A stretch of DNA of 64,000 nt from Acetobacter cerevisiae (GTDB lineage Bacteria > Pseudomonadota > Alphaproteobacteria > Acetobacterales > Acetobacteraceae), in the NCBI RefSeq assembly GCF_001580535.1, contig NZ_LHZA01000153.1, positions 33,946-97,945 of the forward strand. The letters run 5' to 3'. A model generated the notes under the pieces. The model was not told the origin of the DNA and made no database searches. It saw only the letters and a program-made list of their open reading frames with translations. The position numbers were made by a program, and so were the translations under genes. This document shows, in pieces, positions 1-9,502 of this stretch. Position 1 is the first letter of the stretch; the number at the start of each line of letters is the position of its first letter.

Positions 1-360
1 CTGCGTCATCCGTGCAAAGGACGGATAAGGCATGGCGGGATAAAGCGTGCTGCCATCCTTGCGGACGCCGTGGCGAACGGCTTCGTCAAATTCCTTGAAC
101 GTGTAGGTGCCTATCCCGTGGGTCGGGTCCGGCGTGATGTTCGTGGAATAGATGGTGCCAATGGGGGTCTGAATAGACAGACCACCCGCGTATTTCTGGC
201 CATGCAGCGCTGTATGACAGGCCACGCAGTCACCCAGACGGGCGACATACTCACCTTTTTTTACCAGTTCATCATCAGTGCTCTGGGCATGGGCCAGAGA
301 AGTTCCTGCCAGAAGCCCGACAGTGACCGCTCCAAGAGCGGCTTTTAGTCCTTTGATCAT
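1..360 (-). CDS. adhB: PQQ alcohol dehydrogenase cytochrome c subunit AdhB (N-terminal 120 codons, cut by window edge)
   Basis: The reverse strand opens with ATG at 360 and stays open to the window edge, so only the N-terminus is present. Residues 1-25 form a Sec signal peptide ending in AHA. A first heme c site CVACH lies at residues 45-49, followed by a stretch (GTIYSTNITPDP, then FDEAVRHG) that I recognise from subunit II of Acetobacter/Gluconobacter membrane ADH. In this family the three-heme subunit carries electrons from AdhA to ubiquinone on the periplasmic face. It lies 56 bp downstream of adhA on the same strand, the normal adhAB order. The rest of the gene, including the other two hemes, lies outside the window. 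Confidence 0.95.
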   Translation of the reverse strand, partial: MIKGLKAALGAVTVGLLAGTSLAHAQSTDDELVKKGEYVARLGDCVACHTALHGQKYAGGLSIQTPIGTIYSTNITPDPTHGIGTYTFKEFDEAVRHGVRKDGSTLYPAMPYPSFARMTQ

Positions 361-416
361 CGTTTTTACCACTGTATCGCTTGTGTGCCGAATGACGTCA
401 TGACTCTGCCGGACCA

Positions 417-2645
417 TTACGGCGTGATGCCGAGGGTCGCGTTTTCAGGAATGCCCTTGTCATTCTTGCGAGCATCCACTTCACGCTGATACGTTTCGTT
501 CGCGCGCTTGATGAGGAACTGGCGAATGGCCTCAATCTCATCAGGCTTCATGCTCGTATCAAAACGATCCATGCCGTAGGCAGTCAGAGCACCGCGACCG
601 ACAACGTTGTAGAACGCATCCTGATGGCGGATTGAGCCGGACCAGCGCAGATCAGGCAGAACGCCAGCACCTTCCCCGTTATCGCCATGGCAGGCGGCGC
701 AATAGGTCTGGAACTGGAAGTAGCCGTTGTCCGTCACCTTGGTGTCATACTGTGCCGGCGGCTTGACGGGCAGGAAGCCCTTGTCGTTCTGCGGCGGCAG
801 AACAGCATTACCATCCAGAGAGAAGGCCACAACGCGGGAGTGGTTGACTGTCCAGCCGGACGTACGGGCCAGACCACCCAGGAAGAACGGATAGATCCCG
901 CCCCAGCCCACTTCCACAGCCACGTACTGCTTGCCTTTTGCCTTATAGGTAATCGGCGGAGCAATAATGCCGCTCTGTGCATCAAAGTGGAACAGATCTG
1001 CACCGTTCGTGGCGTCGTAGGCGTGGAATTCGCCGTTAGCCAGACCCTGGAACAGAAGATCACCGCCAGTTGCCAGAAGACCGCCATTCCAGGGGCCTTT
1101 GTGGTCAACAACCCAGGCAGCCTGCTGCTTCTTCGGATCCCAGGCCACAATCCAGCCCTTCAGATCTTTCATGAAAGCCGTGCGGGCTTCGGGGGTATCG
1201 GGCAGACCAGCTTTGGTCATGTCCAGACCGAGGTTCCAGGAGTCCGGGTGCGGCTTGAAGCCACCAACCTGGTTTTTATACAGGAACGGAACCTGCTGCG
1301 CCGGGATGTAGACCAGGCCCGTTTTGGGGCTGTAGGCCATGGCAGCAAAGTTATGCCCGCCCAGATCGCCCGGAATGCCATACCATTCCTTGCCGTTCAG
1401 GGTGTAGAGCGCATCCGGGTTATAGATCGGACGACCCGTCTTGGGGTCCAGACCCTGGGCCCAGTTCTGGTACACATAGTTGTTGCCGGACAGGAATTCA
1501 CCCGTTTTGGCATCCAGAATGTAGAAGAAGCCGTTTTTCGGCGCATGCACGATCACGTGGCGTTTTTCACCATTGATCGGCAGATCAAGCGTCATGATCT
1601 GCTGGACCGAGGTGTAATCCCACTGGTCCATCGGCGTTTCCTGGAAATGCCAGACGTATTCGCCGGTTTCAGGCTTAACGGCAACAATGCTGCCCAGGAA
1701 CAGGTTATCGCCAATCCCGTCGGAACGATATTTGTAGTTCCAGGGGGAGCCGTTACCAACAGCCAGATAAACCAGATCGGCTTCCGGGTCATAGACAATG
1801 GAGTCCCAGACCGTGCCGCCGCCGCCCTGACGCGTCCAGGCGCCCGTGGGGCTCCAGGTCTTGTAGGCTTTGTTCATCAGCGCGGAATCTGATGCAGCGT
1901 GGTCAGGCTGGTTCTTGTTGTTCGGAACCGTATAGAAGCGCCAGTCCATCTTGCCGGTTTCGGCATCGTAGGCGGTCACAAAACCACGGGCACCAAATTC
2001 GGACCCGCCGTTGCCGATCAGAACGCGACCTTTTGCAACACGCACAGCGCCGTCAACCGTATAGGAACGCTGCTGGCCCAGAGAGGCATCTTTGGGGATG
2101 GTGTTCACGCTCCACACCAGCTTGCCGGTTTTGGCATCCAGTGCGATCAGGCGGCCATCAAACGTGCCAAAGTAGACTTTGCCGTTCCAGTATGCCGCAC
2201 CACGGTTGACCGTGTCACAGCAGCCCTTGTCCGCAATGTTGCCCGGCGTGCGCGGGTCATAGGCCCACAGCAGCTTGCCGGTTGCGGCGTCGAGCGCCTT
2301 CATTTTGGACCAGTTGGTGGTGGCATACATCACGCCGTCCACGACCAGGGGCGTGCCTTCCTGCCCGCGGTTTGTGTCCAGGTCGTAGAACCAGGCCAGC
2401 TTCAGGTTGCCAACGTTGGACCGGTTGATGTCCTCCAGCGGGCTGAAGCGCTGTTCCGTGTAGGTCCGGCCATAAGAGAGCCAGTTTTCAGGGTGATCAT
2501 CCGCATGGATAATCGCTTCCCCTGTGTTGCTTTGGGCGTCAGCGTAGGCAGGCACTGCCGCATACGGCAGTGATGCGGCGCAGATCGTTCCAGCCGCGAG
2601 AATTCCTAGCAGCGAACGTCTCTTGGCGGAGGCGGGGCGGGTCAT
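417..2645 (-). CDS. adhA: PQQ-dependent quinohemoprotein alcohol dehydrogenase, large subunit
   Basis: This is the 742-residue catalytic subunit of the membrane ADH that oxidises ethanol to acetaldehyde in the periplasm. Residues 1 to about 36 are a signal peptide. The body is an eight-bladed PQQ propeller with repeated Trp-docking motifs such as DAxTGKxxW, the adjacent cysteine pair C142-C143 near the PQQ, and a C-terminal cytochrome domain with CAACH at 649-653. Length and sequence match Acetobacter AdhA throughout. The start at 2645 has GAGGA nine bases upstream. It heads an adhA-adhB operon. A hairpin with a T-run lies in its probable leader (2686-2708). Confidence 0.97.
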   Translation of the reverse strand: MTRPASAKRRSLLGILAAGTICAASLPYAAVPAYADAQSNTGEAIIHADDHPENWLSYGRTYTEQRFSPLEDINRSNVGNLKLAWFYDLDTNRGQEGTPLVVDGVMYATTNWSKMKALDAATGKLLWAYDPRTPGNIADKGCCDTVNRGAAYWNGKVYFGTFDGRLIALDAKTGKLVWSVNTIPKDASLGQQRSYTVDGAVRVAKGRVLIGNGGSEFGARGFVTAYDAETGKMDWRFYTVPNNKNQPDHAASDSALMNKAYKTWSPTGAWTRQGGGGTVWDSIVYDPEADLVYLAVGNGSPWNYKYRSDGIGDNLFLGSIVAVKPETGEYVWHFQETPMDQWDYTSVQQIMTLDLPINGEKRHVIVHAPKNGFFYILDAKTGEFLSGNNYVYQNWAQGLDPKTGRPIYNPDALYTLNGKEWYGIPGDLGGHNFAAMAYSPKTGLVYIPAQQVPFLYKNQVGGFKPHPDSWNLGLDMTKAGLPDTPEARTAFMKDLKGWIVAWDPKKQQAAWVVDHKGPWNGGLLATGGDLLFQGLANGEFHAYDATNGADLFHFDAQSGIIAPPITYKAKGKQYVAVEVGWGGIYPFFLGGLARTSGWTVNHSRVVAFSLDGNAVLPPQNDKGFLPVKPPAQYDTKVTDNGYFQFQTYCAACHGDNGEGAGVLPDLRWSGSIRHQDAFYNVVGRGALTAYGMDRFDTSMKPDEIEAIRQFLIKRANETYQREVDARKNDKGIPENATLGITP

Positions 2646-2685
2646 GCGTTAGCGTCCTCGACTGATATTAAGGTGAGGAAAGAAG

Positions 2686-2708
2686 AAAAAAAGCCGGCAG
2701 GCCGGTTT
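2686..2708 (-). terminator. Hairpin plus T-run in front of adhA (terminator or leader attenuator)
   Basis: On the reverse strand the sequence reads ACCGGC, CT, GCCGGC and then seven T, the form of an intrinsic terminator. It lies about 170 bp downstream of the ThpR-like gene and only about 40 bp before the adhA start codon. It could end the upstream transcript, or sit in the adhA leader as an attenuator or 5' stabilising hairpin. Confidence 0.5.
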
Positions 2709-2713
2709 CTCAC

Positions 2714-2742
2714 AATCAGCCAAGAGGCCCAGTTTCTGTCAA
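2714..2742 (-). promoter_or_regulatory. Possible adhA promoter
   Basis: The reverse strand has a perfect TTGACA at 2742-2737, then 17 bp, then CTGATT as a weak -10. Transcription would start close to the hairpin at 2708. The -35 is strong and the -10 is poor, so this is only a candidate. Confidence 0.35.
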
Positions 2743-2878
2743 TCACGCCAGATGAATAGCTGCCTCCATGTTCCTGGAGATTATCTAGCCGTTACAGCAG
2801 CGTAGAGGCACCGCCCCGTCTTGTAGCTGGGTGATCACGAACTGTAATAGTTTATGTTATAACACGTGATGGGGGGAC

Positions 2879-3421
2879 TTAAATAATCCCGCTAAAATGA
2901 TATTCCTCTTCCGGAATAATGAGGGGCGTTTCCTCGTTTTTCCAAGAGCTGAAAAGGGTAATTTCGGAAATGGTGTGTTCAGAAAATGTCTGTGGATGAT
3001 GCATCTGAATCCACTGACTGACGTTGAGTGAAGGGACGTCCGTAACAGCGGCCAGAGGAATGGTCAGGGGGGTATAAAGTTTGGGGTTTTGCACCCCCGC
3101 CCGTTGCATGGCCGAACGGATTTTCACGGAAAGGTGATCAAGCTGTGAGGGCTGTACTTTTATTCCGAGCGAGATTCGGTCCTTGCGTAGGGAAAGTTCA
3201 AATCCATCTGTCGTGAAGGAAAGCGGCGTACGCGGGCAAATGTTCCGCAGAGCGTGATCAATTTCTTCCAGAAGTGTGGGGTCGGTAATGTTTCCGAGCG
3301 CGCAGAACGGCAAAAAGAGAAAAGACTCCGGCACCCAGCTCTTGTCTGGAAAATGAGCCTGAAGCCCAAGCAGGGTTGTTCGGAGTTCCGCAGGGAGTGT
3401 CGCGCCAATTATAAGGTACAT
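2879..3421 (-). CDS. ThpR/2'-5' RNA ligase-fold protein lacking both HxT motifs
   Basis: The protein has 180 residues. The start at 3421 is chosen for a GAAGG ribosome site and because the family fold begins at MYLIIGATLPAEL. The order of motifs follows RNA 2',3'-cyclic phosphodiesterase ThpR: an N-terminal strand plus LPAELR helix, a WVPE segment where the first HxT normally sits, a mid-protein FTTDGFELSL strand, and a second motif region near YTPLTI, then EITLFSS. In the family, the two HxT motifs supply the catalytic histidines. Here the first reads as FLFLP and the second as PLTIP, so both histidines are gone. It is probably a non-catalytic member. Its substrate and role are unknown. The fold assignment is from recalled family sequences only. 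Confidence 0.6.
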   Translation of the reverse strand: MYLIIGATLPAELRTTLLGLQAHFPDKSWVPESFLFLPFCALGNITDPTLLEEIDHALRNICPRTPLSFTTDGFELSLRKDRISLGIKVQPSQLDHLSVKIRSAMQRAGVQNPKLYTPLTIPLAAVTDVPSLNVSQWIQMHHPQTFSEHTISEITLFSSWKNEETPLIIPEEEYHFSGII

Positions 3422-3540
3422 CGTCAGACCTTCATCATCTCTCAGGCTGGTCATGAAAGGGGTTGCCAACCCTTGACGCAGGGGCAGGGCAGCCACAAGT
3501 ATAAAGCAACGCCGGCTTGTCCGGACAAGGAGAGGAAAAG

Positions 3541-4317
3541 ATGTCGTTCAGTCACGACTACCGTTCACCCACAGCAGCTGCGGGCTTAAATGCCCAGGCC
3601 GGCGCACTGGATGCAGGTCTGCGCGCCTACATGCTGCGCGTTTATAACTGGATGGCCTCAGGCCTGCTGCTGACAGGCATCGTGGCCTACGCCGTGGCCT
3701 TTACCGGCTTGCGGAACCTGTTTTTCCATCTGACCCCAATGGCTGGCGGTCTGGCCCTGCGCCCCACGCTGCTGGGGGATCTGGCCATGATTGCGCCGCT
3801 CGGCTTTGTGCTGGTGATGTCCTTTGGGGTTAACCGCCTGTCCCGACAGGGCGCGCAGGGTCTTTTCTGGGCTTTCTGTGCGACCATGGGCGCCAGCATG
3901 GCCAGCATTTTTCTGGTCTATACCGGTGTCTCCGTTGTGCGCGTCTTTCTGGTAACGGCCTGCACCTTCGCGGCAACGTCTCTGTGGGGCTACACGACCA
4001 AGGCTAACCTGCTGAAGTTCAGCTCCTTCCTGATGATGGGGCTGTTCGGACTGGTGATTGCCGGTCTGGTGAATATCTTCCTGAAAAGTTCGGCAGTCTA
4101 TTTTGTCTACAGCATTATCGGGGTGTTCATCTTCACGGCGTTCAGTGCGTTTGATGCCCAGCGTATCCGGGTCACCTACCCGCAGTATGCGGCGTATGAA
4201 GGTCCGGATGAAGCGGCCAAACGCAGCGTCTATGATGCGCTGAGCCTGTATCTGAATTTCATCAACCTCTTCCAGTTCCTGCTCCAGTTCATGGGCGTGC
4301 GGAACTCCAACGACTAA
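3541..4317 (+). CDS. Bax inhibitor-1 / YccA family membrane protein
   Basis: The protein has 258 residues with about seven hydrophobic segments, and is a UPF0005/BI-1 family member. The N-terminal portion LDAGLRAYMLRVYNWMASGL and the C-terminal FSAFDAQRI...YDALSLYLNFINLFQFLLQ are family hallmarks. The start at 3541 follows AAGGAG at good spacing; an in-frame upstream start at 3517 lacks this. Bacterial members are inner-membrane proteins, some proposed to leak calcium or to interact with FtsH. No substrate can be read from the sequence. The gene stands alone, divergent from the ThpR-like gene, and ends in a strong terminator. Confidence 0.9.
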   Translation: MSFSHDYRSPTAAAGLNAQAGALDAGLRAYMLRVYNWMASGLLLTGIVAYAVAFTGLRNLFFHLTPMAGGLALRPTLLGDLAMIAPLGFVLVMSFGVNRLSRQGAQGLFWAFCATMGASMASIFLVYTGVSVVRVFLVTACTFAATSLWGYTTKANLLKFSSFLMMGLFGLVIAGLVNIFLKSSAVYFVYSIIGVFIFTAFSAFDAQRIRVTYPQYAAYEGPDEAAKRSVYDALSLYLNFINLFQFLLQFMGVRNSND

Positions 4318-4371
4318 GGTTGGAAATAAGAGGTCCAGACTCCTTAATTGGAGGAGTCTGAATAAATCTGG

Positions 4372-4402
4372 AAAGCCCGGCCTGCAGAGGTCGGGCTTTT
4401 TT
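4372..4402 (+). terminator. Intrinsic terminator after the BI-1 family gene
   Basis: AAGCCCG and CGGGCTT form a stem ending in six T. A second hairpin (CAGACTCC...GGAGTCTG) lies just before it at about 4335-4360. Confidence 0.85.
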
Positions 4403-4946
4403 GTGTGGCCAGCTATGCAGTGAAGGAAAGGGCATCTGCCCATTCAGAATGCGTTCAAAATAAGACTTATGTTGAGCATGAGGAAGTGGCTCACATATCT
4501 GTGATTTGAGGTGAAGTGCTATAACACCCTGATTTAGAACAGAAAAAAAATCAGGACATTTTTAGTATGTAATATTTAGTAACAAATAGTGAAGTCTTGT
4601 CACCCTCGAAATTCGGCGAAATAACACAGGAACGAAATGTTCTTTAGGGAATAGATCGACTGTGACGAAAGGCTGATGGAACTTTTCGGACATTGAGAAT
4701 CTGCGCTTTAGGAATAAAGTAGGGCGCAAGGCGTTTTCGCTGCCCGAGGAGCCTGTTGAACTGTCGTTCCGGCTCAGGCTTTTTCATCTCTTTTCCGGAG
4801 GAGATGGCCAGTCTGTGCAGGGTTGCCGGCATTTTGGCACCCAAGGGAAGCCGGAGCGCGGTTTCTTGCTGTTGTCGGGCTTCTATGGCAGCAGGAGCGA
4901 AGAGTCTTTGTGAGGCTAAGTAGATGTCAGAACCAAGAGGCGTGCG
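4403..4946 (+). other. Gene-free stretch upstream of cyoA
   Basis: About 540 bp, more AT-rich than its neighbours around 4440-4640. I see no convincing reading frame; a 66-codon reverse frame at 4644-4844 has no ribosome site or family features. It presumably carries the cyo promoter and control sites, but I could not single out a clear -35/-10 pair. Confidence 0.5.
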
Positions 4947-5870
4947 ATGAAAAACAAGTTACTGGCGAGAATGGCGCGATTGGGCGGCCTATCGTCAGCG
5001 TTGCTGCTTGCCGGGTGTGAGATGGATGTCTTGGATCCGAAAGGCCCGGTTGGCGATGGGGTGAAATCACTGATCGCCACCTCTACAATCGCAATGCTGA
5101 TTGTGGTCATTCCGACCATCATTCTGTCCGTGTATTTCGCCTGGCATTATCGCCAGTCGAACACCAGTGCAGAATATCTTCCTAAGTGGTCTCATTCTAA
5201 CAAGATCGAGCTGATCATCTGGGGCGTGCCCTCCCTGATCATTCTCTTTCTTGCGGTGATCACCTACCAGACGTGTCATTCTCTTGACCCGTACAAACCG
5301 CTGGAAGCCGAAGCAACCACCAAGCCGCTTCATGTTGAAGTTGTGGCTCTGGACTGGAAATGGCTGTTTATCTACCCGGAACAGGGTATTGCGACCGTCA
5401 ACCAGCTGGCTATTCCGGTTAACACCCCCGTCGATTTCGTAATCACCTCTGATTCCGTGATGAACTCTTTCTTCATCCCGCGTCTTGGTTCCATGATTTA
5501 CGCAATGGCCGGTATGCAGACTCAGCTTCACCTTATGGCTAATGAGCCGGGTGATTATCTGGGTGAATCCGCCAACTACAGCGGCCGTGGCTTTTCTGAC
5601 ATGAAATTCCGCACGCTGGCTGTCAGTGGTGATGAATTCAATGCATGGGTTGATAAAGTAAAGTCTTCCTCCGAGCAGCTGGATGGTCAGACCTATCCGA
5701 AGCTGGCTGCGCCGAGCGAAGCCAATCCTGTCGAATATTTCGCGCATGTTGAACCCGGAATGTTCAACACGATCGTTGCCAAATACAACAACGGCATGGT
5801 CATGGACAAAAGCACTGGCAAGATGATTCAGGTGCAGTCCGCGATGTCCGACATGAATATGAAGGAATAG
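4947..5870 (+). CDS. cyoA: Ubiquinol oxidase (bo3/ba type) subunit II
   Basis: The 307-residue protein has a lipoprotein signal with lipobox LLAGC (Cys24), then two transmembrane segments (about 45-70 and 90-110) and a periplasmic cupredoxin-fold domain. The motif [23 protein letters not shown] is typical of quinol-oxidase subunit II. The Cu-A ligands of cytochrome c oxidase are absent, as expected for a quinol oxidase. It is the first gene of cyoABCD, with cyoB five bases downstream. In acetic acid bacteria this enzyme is the main terminal oxidase taking electrons from the ADH-reduced ubiquinone pool. Confidence 0.97.
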   Translation: MKNKLLARMARLGGLSSALLLAGCEMDVLDPKGPVGDGVKSLIATSTIAMLIVVIPTIILSVYFAWHYRQSNTSAEYLPKWSHSNKIELIIWGVPSLIILFLAVITYQTCHSLDPYKPLEAEATTKPLHVEVVALDWKWLFIYPEQGIATVNQLAIPVNTPVDFVITSDSVMNSFFIPRLGSMIYAMAGMQTQLHLMANEPGDYLGESANYSGRGFSDMKFRTLAVSGDEFNAWVDKVKSSSEQLDGQTYPKLAAPSEANPVEYFAHVEPGMFNTIVAKYNNGMVMDKSTGKMIQVQSAMSDMNMKE

Positions 5871-5875
5871 GATCT

Positions 5876-7867
5876 ATGCTAGGGAGACTATCGTTCTCGG
5901 CCATCCCGCTGGATGTGCCGATCCTGGTAGGCACGTTCTTGGGCGTTGCCATTATCGGTCTCGCGGTTCTGGGGCTGATTACCTATTACGGCAAGTGGGG
6001 CTACCTCTGGAAAGAGTGGCTGACTTCCGTTGACCATAAGCGTCTGGCTGTCATGTACATCGTGCTGGCGCTGGTTGCTCTGTTCCGCGGTTTTGCGGAT
6101 GCCATCATGATGCGTACCCAGCTGGCCATGGCCTATGCGGGCAACCCCGGTTATCTGCCGCCGCATCACTACGATCAGATCTTCTCCGCTCACGGAACGA
6201 TCATGATCTTCTTCCTGGCCATGGCTTTCATGACCGGGCTGTTCAACTTCGTTGTGCCGCTTCAGATCGGTGCCCGCGACGTTGCCTTCCCGTTCCTGAA
6301 CAACCTCAGCTTCTGGATGACCGCCATTGCATTCATCCTGGTGAACGTCTCCCTGTTCATTGGTGAATTCTCACAGTGTGGCTGGCTGGCTTATCCTCCG
6401 CTGTCTGAGTCTCAGTTCAGCCCTGGCGTTGGTGTGGATTACTATATCTGGGCCATTCAGCTCTCCGGTGTTGGCACCCTGCTGACCGGCGTGAACTTCT
6501 TCGTGACGATCGTGAAGATGCGCGCACCGGGCATGACCTGGATGAAGATGCCTGTCTTCACCTGGACGGCTTTCTGCTCCTCTATCCTGATCATGGTCTC
6601 CTTCCCCGTGCTGACCGTTGCTGTCGCACTGCTGGGTCTGGACCGTTACTTCGGTATGCACTTCTTCACCAATGATGGTGGCGGTAACCAGATGCTGTAT
6701 CTCAGCCTGATCTGGTCCTGGGGTCATCCTGAAGTTTACATTCTTGTTATTCCCGCCTTTGGCGTGTTCTCTGAAGTTGTTCCTGCTTTCTCCGGCAAGC
6801 CGCTGTTCGGCTACGGCACCATGGTTTACGCAACCTGCTCCATCATGGTTCTGTCCTTCATCGTGTGGGTTCACCACTTCTTCACGATGGGTGCTGGTCC
6901 GGATGTGAATGCCTTCTTCGGCATCGCAACCATGATCATCTCGATCCCGACTGGTGTGAAACTCTTTAACTGGATGTTCACCATGTATAAGGGTCGCGTT
7001 CAGTTCCATGCTTGCATGTACTGGGCCGTGGGCTTCATGGTGACCTTCACCATCGGTGGTATGACCGGTGTGATGATGGCAATTCCGGGTGCTGACTTCG
7101 TTCTGCATAACTCCCTGTTCCTGATTGCTCACTTCCATAACGTGATTATCGGTGGTGTGTATTTCGGTTACATCTGTGGCATGAACTTCTGGTTCCCGAA
7201 GGTCATGGGCTTCAAGATGAACGAAACCTGGGGCATCCGTGCCTTCTGGTTCTGGTTCGTTGGCTTCTACTTTGCGTTCGTTCCGCTGTATGTGCTGGGC
7301 TTCGACGGCATGACCCGTCGTATGAACCACTACGACAATCCGGAATGGCACATCTGGCTGCTGATTGCTGAAGTCGGTGCTGTGCTGATCCTGTTCGGGA
7401 TCGTGTGTCAGCTGACCCAGCTTTACGTGACAATTCGTGACCGCAACCTGCCCGCTAACCGTGATGTCACGGGTGATCCGTGGAATGGTCGCGCTCTGGA
7501 ATGGTCCACGTCTTCTCCGCCGCCGCCGTACAACTTTGCTATTGTCCCGCACGTTCATGAACTCGATGCGTTCATGCACGATAAGGAAAACGGCATTGAT
7601 ACGCGTTGTGCTGGTGGGCCGTATGCTCCGATCCACATGCCGAAAAACACGGCTGCCGGGTTCCTTATCGGCGTGTTCAGCCTCGTATTCGGCTTTGCTG
7701 CAGTATGGTATATCTGGTGGCTGGCAGCCATCGGCCTGATCGGTGTGATCGGGACGGTTATTGCCCGTAGCGCCAACAAGGATATCGATTACTACATCCC
7801 TGCTGAAGAAGTTGCCCGGATCGAGAACGAGCATTCCCGTAAACTCATGGCACAGGCAGCTGAGTAA
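5876..7867 (+). CDS. cyoB: Ubiquinol oxidase subunit I (heme-copper catalytic subunit)
   Basis: The 663-residue protein is the usual CyoB length and has about 15 membrane helices. Key motifs are visible: [10 protein letters not shown] with a heme ligand, the [15 protein letters not shown] loop that gives the Cu-B histidine and cross-linked tyrosine, VHHFFTMG with the two further Cu-B histidines, and [10 protein letters not shown] with the remaining heme ligands. It reduces oxygen to water and pumps protons. Its stop overlaps the cyoC start (TAATG), which points to translational coupling. Whether the high-spin site carries heme o or heme a (ba3 in Acetobacter) cannot be told from sequence. Confidence 0.98.
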   Translation: MLGRLSFSAIPLDVPILVGTFLGVAIIGLAVLGLITYYGKWGYLWKEWLTSVDHKRLAVMYIVLALVALFRGFADAIMMRTQLAMAYAGNPGYLPPHHYDQIFSAHGTIMIFFLAMAFMTGLFNFVVPLQIGARDVAFPFLNNLSFWMTAIAFILVNVSLFIGEFSQCGWLAYPPLSESQFSPGVGVDYYIWAIQLSGVGTLLTGVNFFVTIVKMRAPGMTWMKMPVFTWTAFCSSILIMVSFPVLTVAVALLGLDRYFGMHFFTNDGGGNQMLYLSLIWSWGHPEVYILVIPAFGVFSEVVPAFSGKPLFGYGTMVYATCSIMVLSFIVWVHHFFTMGAGPDVNAFFGIATMIISIPTGVKLFNWMFTMYKGRVQFHACMYWAVGFMVTFTIGGMTGVMMAIPGADFVLHNSLFLIAHFHNVIIGGVYFGYICGMNFWFPKVMGFKMNETWGIRAFWFWFVGFYFAFVPLYVLGFDGMTRRMNHYDNPEWHIWLLIAEVGAVLILFGIVCQLTQLYVTIRDRNLPANRDVTGDPWNGRALEWSTSSPPPPYNFAIVPHVHELDAFMHDKENGIDTRCAGGPYAPIHMPKNTAAGFLIGVFSLVFGFAAVWYIWWLAAIGLIGVIGTVIARSANKDIDYYIPAEEVARIENEHSRKLMAQAAE

Positions 7868-8472
7868 TGGCGCACGACACAACTGTTCAGACCGCAGGCC
7901 ACGACGAACACCATCACGAGTCCCCGGTGGTGTTCGGGTTCTGGGTCTATCTGATGACCGACTGCATTATCTTCGGCTCACTTTTTGCCGTGTTTGCAGT
8001 CCTGCATAACCAGGTTAACGGCGGCCCGAGCGGCCGTGACCTGTTCGAGTATAGCGGACTGGCGCAGGAAACAGCCCTGCTGCTGATCTCTTCCATCACT
8101 TATGGGTTCGGCATGATCGCCGCCCATAAGAATGAGGTCAACAAAGTCATCATGTGGCTGGGTGTAACGTTCCTTCTGGGTCTGGGCTTTGTTGGCCTGG
8201 AACTGAATGAATTTGCACACATGATCCATGAAGGTAATGGGCCGGACCGCAGCGCGTTCCTGTCTTCCTTCTTCACACTGGTGTCCACGCATGGTCTGCA
8301 CGTAACGTGTGGTCTGATCTGGCTCGTGACCCTCATCGTTCAGCTGATGGGCACGACTGAGATCCCGGAACGTATGATGAATAAGCTCACCTGCCTGAGC
8401 CTGTTCTGGCACTTCCTGGATATCGTCTGGATCTGCGTCTTCACCTATGTCTATCTGGCGAGCATGATCTGA
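7867..8472 (+). CDS. cyoC: Ubiquinol oxidase subunit III
   Basis: The 201-residue protein has five membrane helices. The N-terminal His-rich stretch is followed by the VFGFWVYLMTDCIIFGSLFAVFAVL helix and the family segment FTLVSTHGLHVTCGLIW, ending in FWHFLDIVWICVFTYVYL. Subunit III stabilises the catalytic core. The start shares an adenine with the cyoB stop, and the stop overlaps cyoD (TGATG). Confidence 0.97.
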   Translation: MAHDTTVQTAGHDEHHHESPVVFGFWVYLMTDCIIFGSLFAVFAVLHNQVNGGPSGRDLFEYSGLAQETALLLISSITYGFGMIAAHKNEVNKVIMWLGVTFLLGLGFVGLELNEFAHMIHEGNGPDRSAFLSSFFTLVSTHGLHVTCGLIWLVTLIVQLMGTTEIPERMMNKLTCLSLFWHFLDIVWICVFTYVYLASMI

Positions 8473-8804
8473 TGAGCGATCTTCACACATCCCCTTCGGG
8501 TGAAAGCCACGGTAGTGTATCCTCATACATTATCGGGTTCGTTCTTGCGGTTATCCTGACGGCAGCGTCCTTTGGTCTCGTTATGAGCCACAGCCTGTCT
8601 CCTTCAGGTACGCTGACGGGTCTTGCGGTTCTCGCCTTCATTCAGGTGCTCGTGCACCTGCACTACTTCCTGCACATGGGCAGTGGGTCTGAACAGCGTT
8701 GGAACAACATGTGTTTCTTCTTCACTGTTGGTTTCGTCGTGATTCTGCTCATCGGCACCATGTTCATCATGAACAACACCGCCCTGCACATGATGTCCCG
8801 CTAA
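8472..8804 (+). CDS. cyoD: Ubiquinol oxidase subunit IV
   Basis: The protein has 110 residues and three hydrophobic helices. It carries the CyoD-type segment FIQVLVHLHYFLHMG. Subunit IV assists assembly of the Cu-B centre. It is the last gene of cyoABCD: there is no cyoE heme-o synthase downstream, and a strong terminator follows. Confidence 0.95.
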   Translation: MSDLHTSPSGESHGSVSSYIIGFVLAVILTAASFGLVMSHSLSPSGTLTGLAVLAFIQVLVHLHYFLHMGSGSEQRWNNMCFFFTVGFVVILLIGTMFIMNNTALHMMSR

Positions 8805-8855
8805 TAAGGGGCAGCTTTGCCGGTCTCGCACCGGCAGGGTCTTGTGTTTGGTAAG

Positions 8856-8890
8856 AAAAAAGCCCCGGAAGCAATTCCGGGGCTTTTTTT
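8856..8890 (+). terminator. Intrinsic terminator of cyoABCD
   Basis: A near-perfect hairpin (AGCCCCGGAA...TTCCGGGGCT) is followed by seven T and preceded by a run of A, so it could work in both directions. Confidence 0.9.
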
Positions 8891-8932
8891 GTGCCTGGTG
8901 CCAGACCGGAGGCCAGCCGGAGAGGGGCCCAT

Positions 8933-8977
8933 AAAAAACGGCGCGGACCACCCGGTTGGGGGTCAACGCGCCGTTTT
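8933..8977 (-). terminator. Intrinsic terminator of fdxA
   Basis: AAAACGGCGCG on the reverse strand pairs with CGCGCCGTTTT, ending in a T-run toward lower coordinates, about 25 bp after the ferredoxin stop. Confidence 0.8.
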
Positions 8978-9001
8978 CAAAGCACCCAAAAGGGAGGGGC
9001 T

Positions 9002-9334
9002 TCAGCCTTTATGCGGCTCGGGGGAAAGCAGGCCAGCTTTGTCCGGCTTGTCTTTCCATTCTTCCGCATCAGCCGGGGGTGTGCCCTTACGGGTGATGTT
9101 CGGCCATTTGGTAGAATAGGATGCGTTGAGTTCTGCCCATGCTGTCGCGCGATCATCACTGTCCGGGAAAATCGCTTCTGCGGGGCATTCAGGCTCACAC
9201 ACGCCGCAGTCAATGCATTCATCCGGGTTGATCACCAGGAAGTTTTCACCGGCGTAGAAGCAGTCAACAGGGCAGACTTCCACACAGTCCATGAATTTGC
9301 AGCGGATGCAGTTTTCAGTGACCACGTAGGTCAT
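9002..9334 (-). CDS. fdxA: 7Fe ferredoxin (one 3Fe-4S and one 4Fe-4S cluster)
   Basis: The protein has 110 residues. The start at 9334 follows GGAG by six bases, and the mature family sequence begins at [10 protein letters not shown]. The cysteines are C9, C12, C17, C21, C25, C40, C43, C46 and C50. The pattern fits a 3Fe-4S cluster on C9/C17/C50 and a 4Fe-4S cluster on C40/C43/C46/C21, typical of alphaproteobacterial FdxA. The C-terminal third is the usual helical extension. FdxA is a soluble electron carrier, and its partner is not shown by the context. It is a single-gene unit with its own terminator. Confidence 0.95.
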   Translation of the reverse strand: MTYVVTENCIRCKFMDCVEVCPVDCFYAGENFLVINPDECIDCGVCEPECPAEAIFPDSDDRATAWAELNASYSTKWPNITRKGTPPADAEEWKDKPDKAGLLSPEPHKG

Positions 9335-9502
9335 TGCCATCTCCGAAGATTTCTGGGGGAGCGGATCGGGTCCGGTCCCGGGACAAATGGCATGGTCATT
9401 CCCGGCCATGCCATCAAGGATGGCGAAGATATGAGGGGCTTTTTGTTCCGTGGCAACCCGCTTCTATTAGGTATTACTGTTTCTTTCTGAGCAGAGCTGC
9501 CC

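Noticed and set aside
4644..4844. Possible 66-residue reverse gene upstream of cyoA
   Set aside because: No ribosome site and no family features; it lies in what should be the cyo control region.
6371..7882. 503-codon reverse frame opposite cyoB, rich in His, Glu and Asp
   Set aside because: Long antisense frames arise from codon bias of a conserved gene; no ribosome site or family feature. The same holds for the frames opposite cydA (54978-56546), helicase copy 2 (25698-27251), the dihydroorotase and Hsp70 genes (19989-21863) and atpD (38211-40094).
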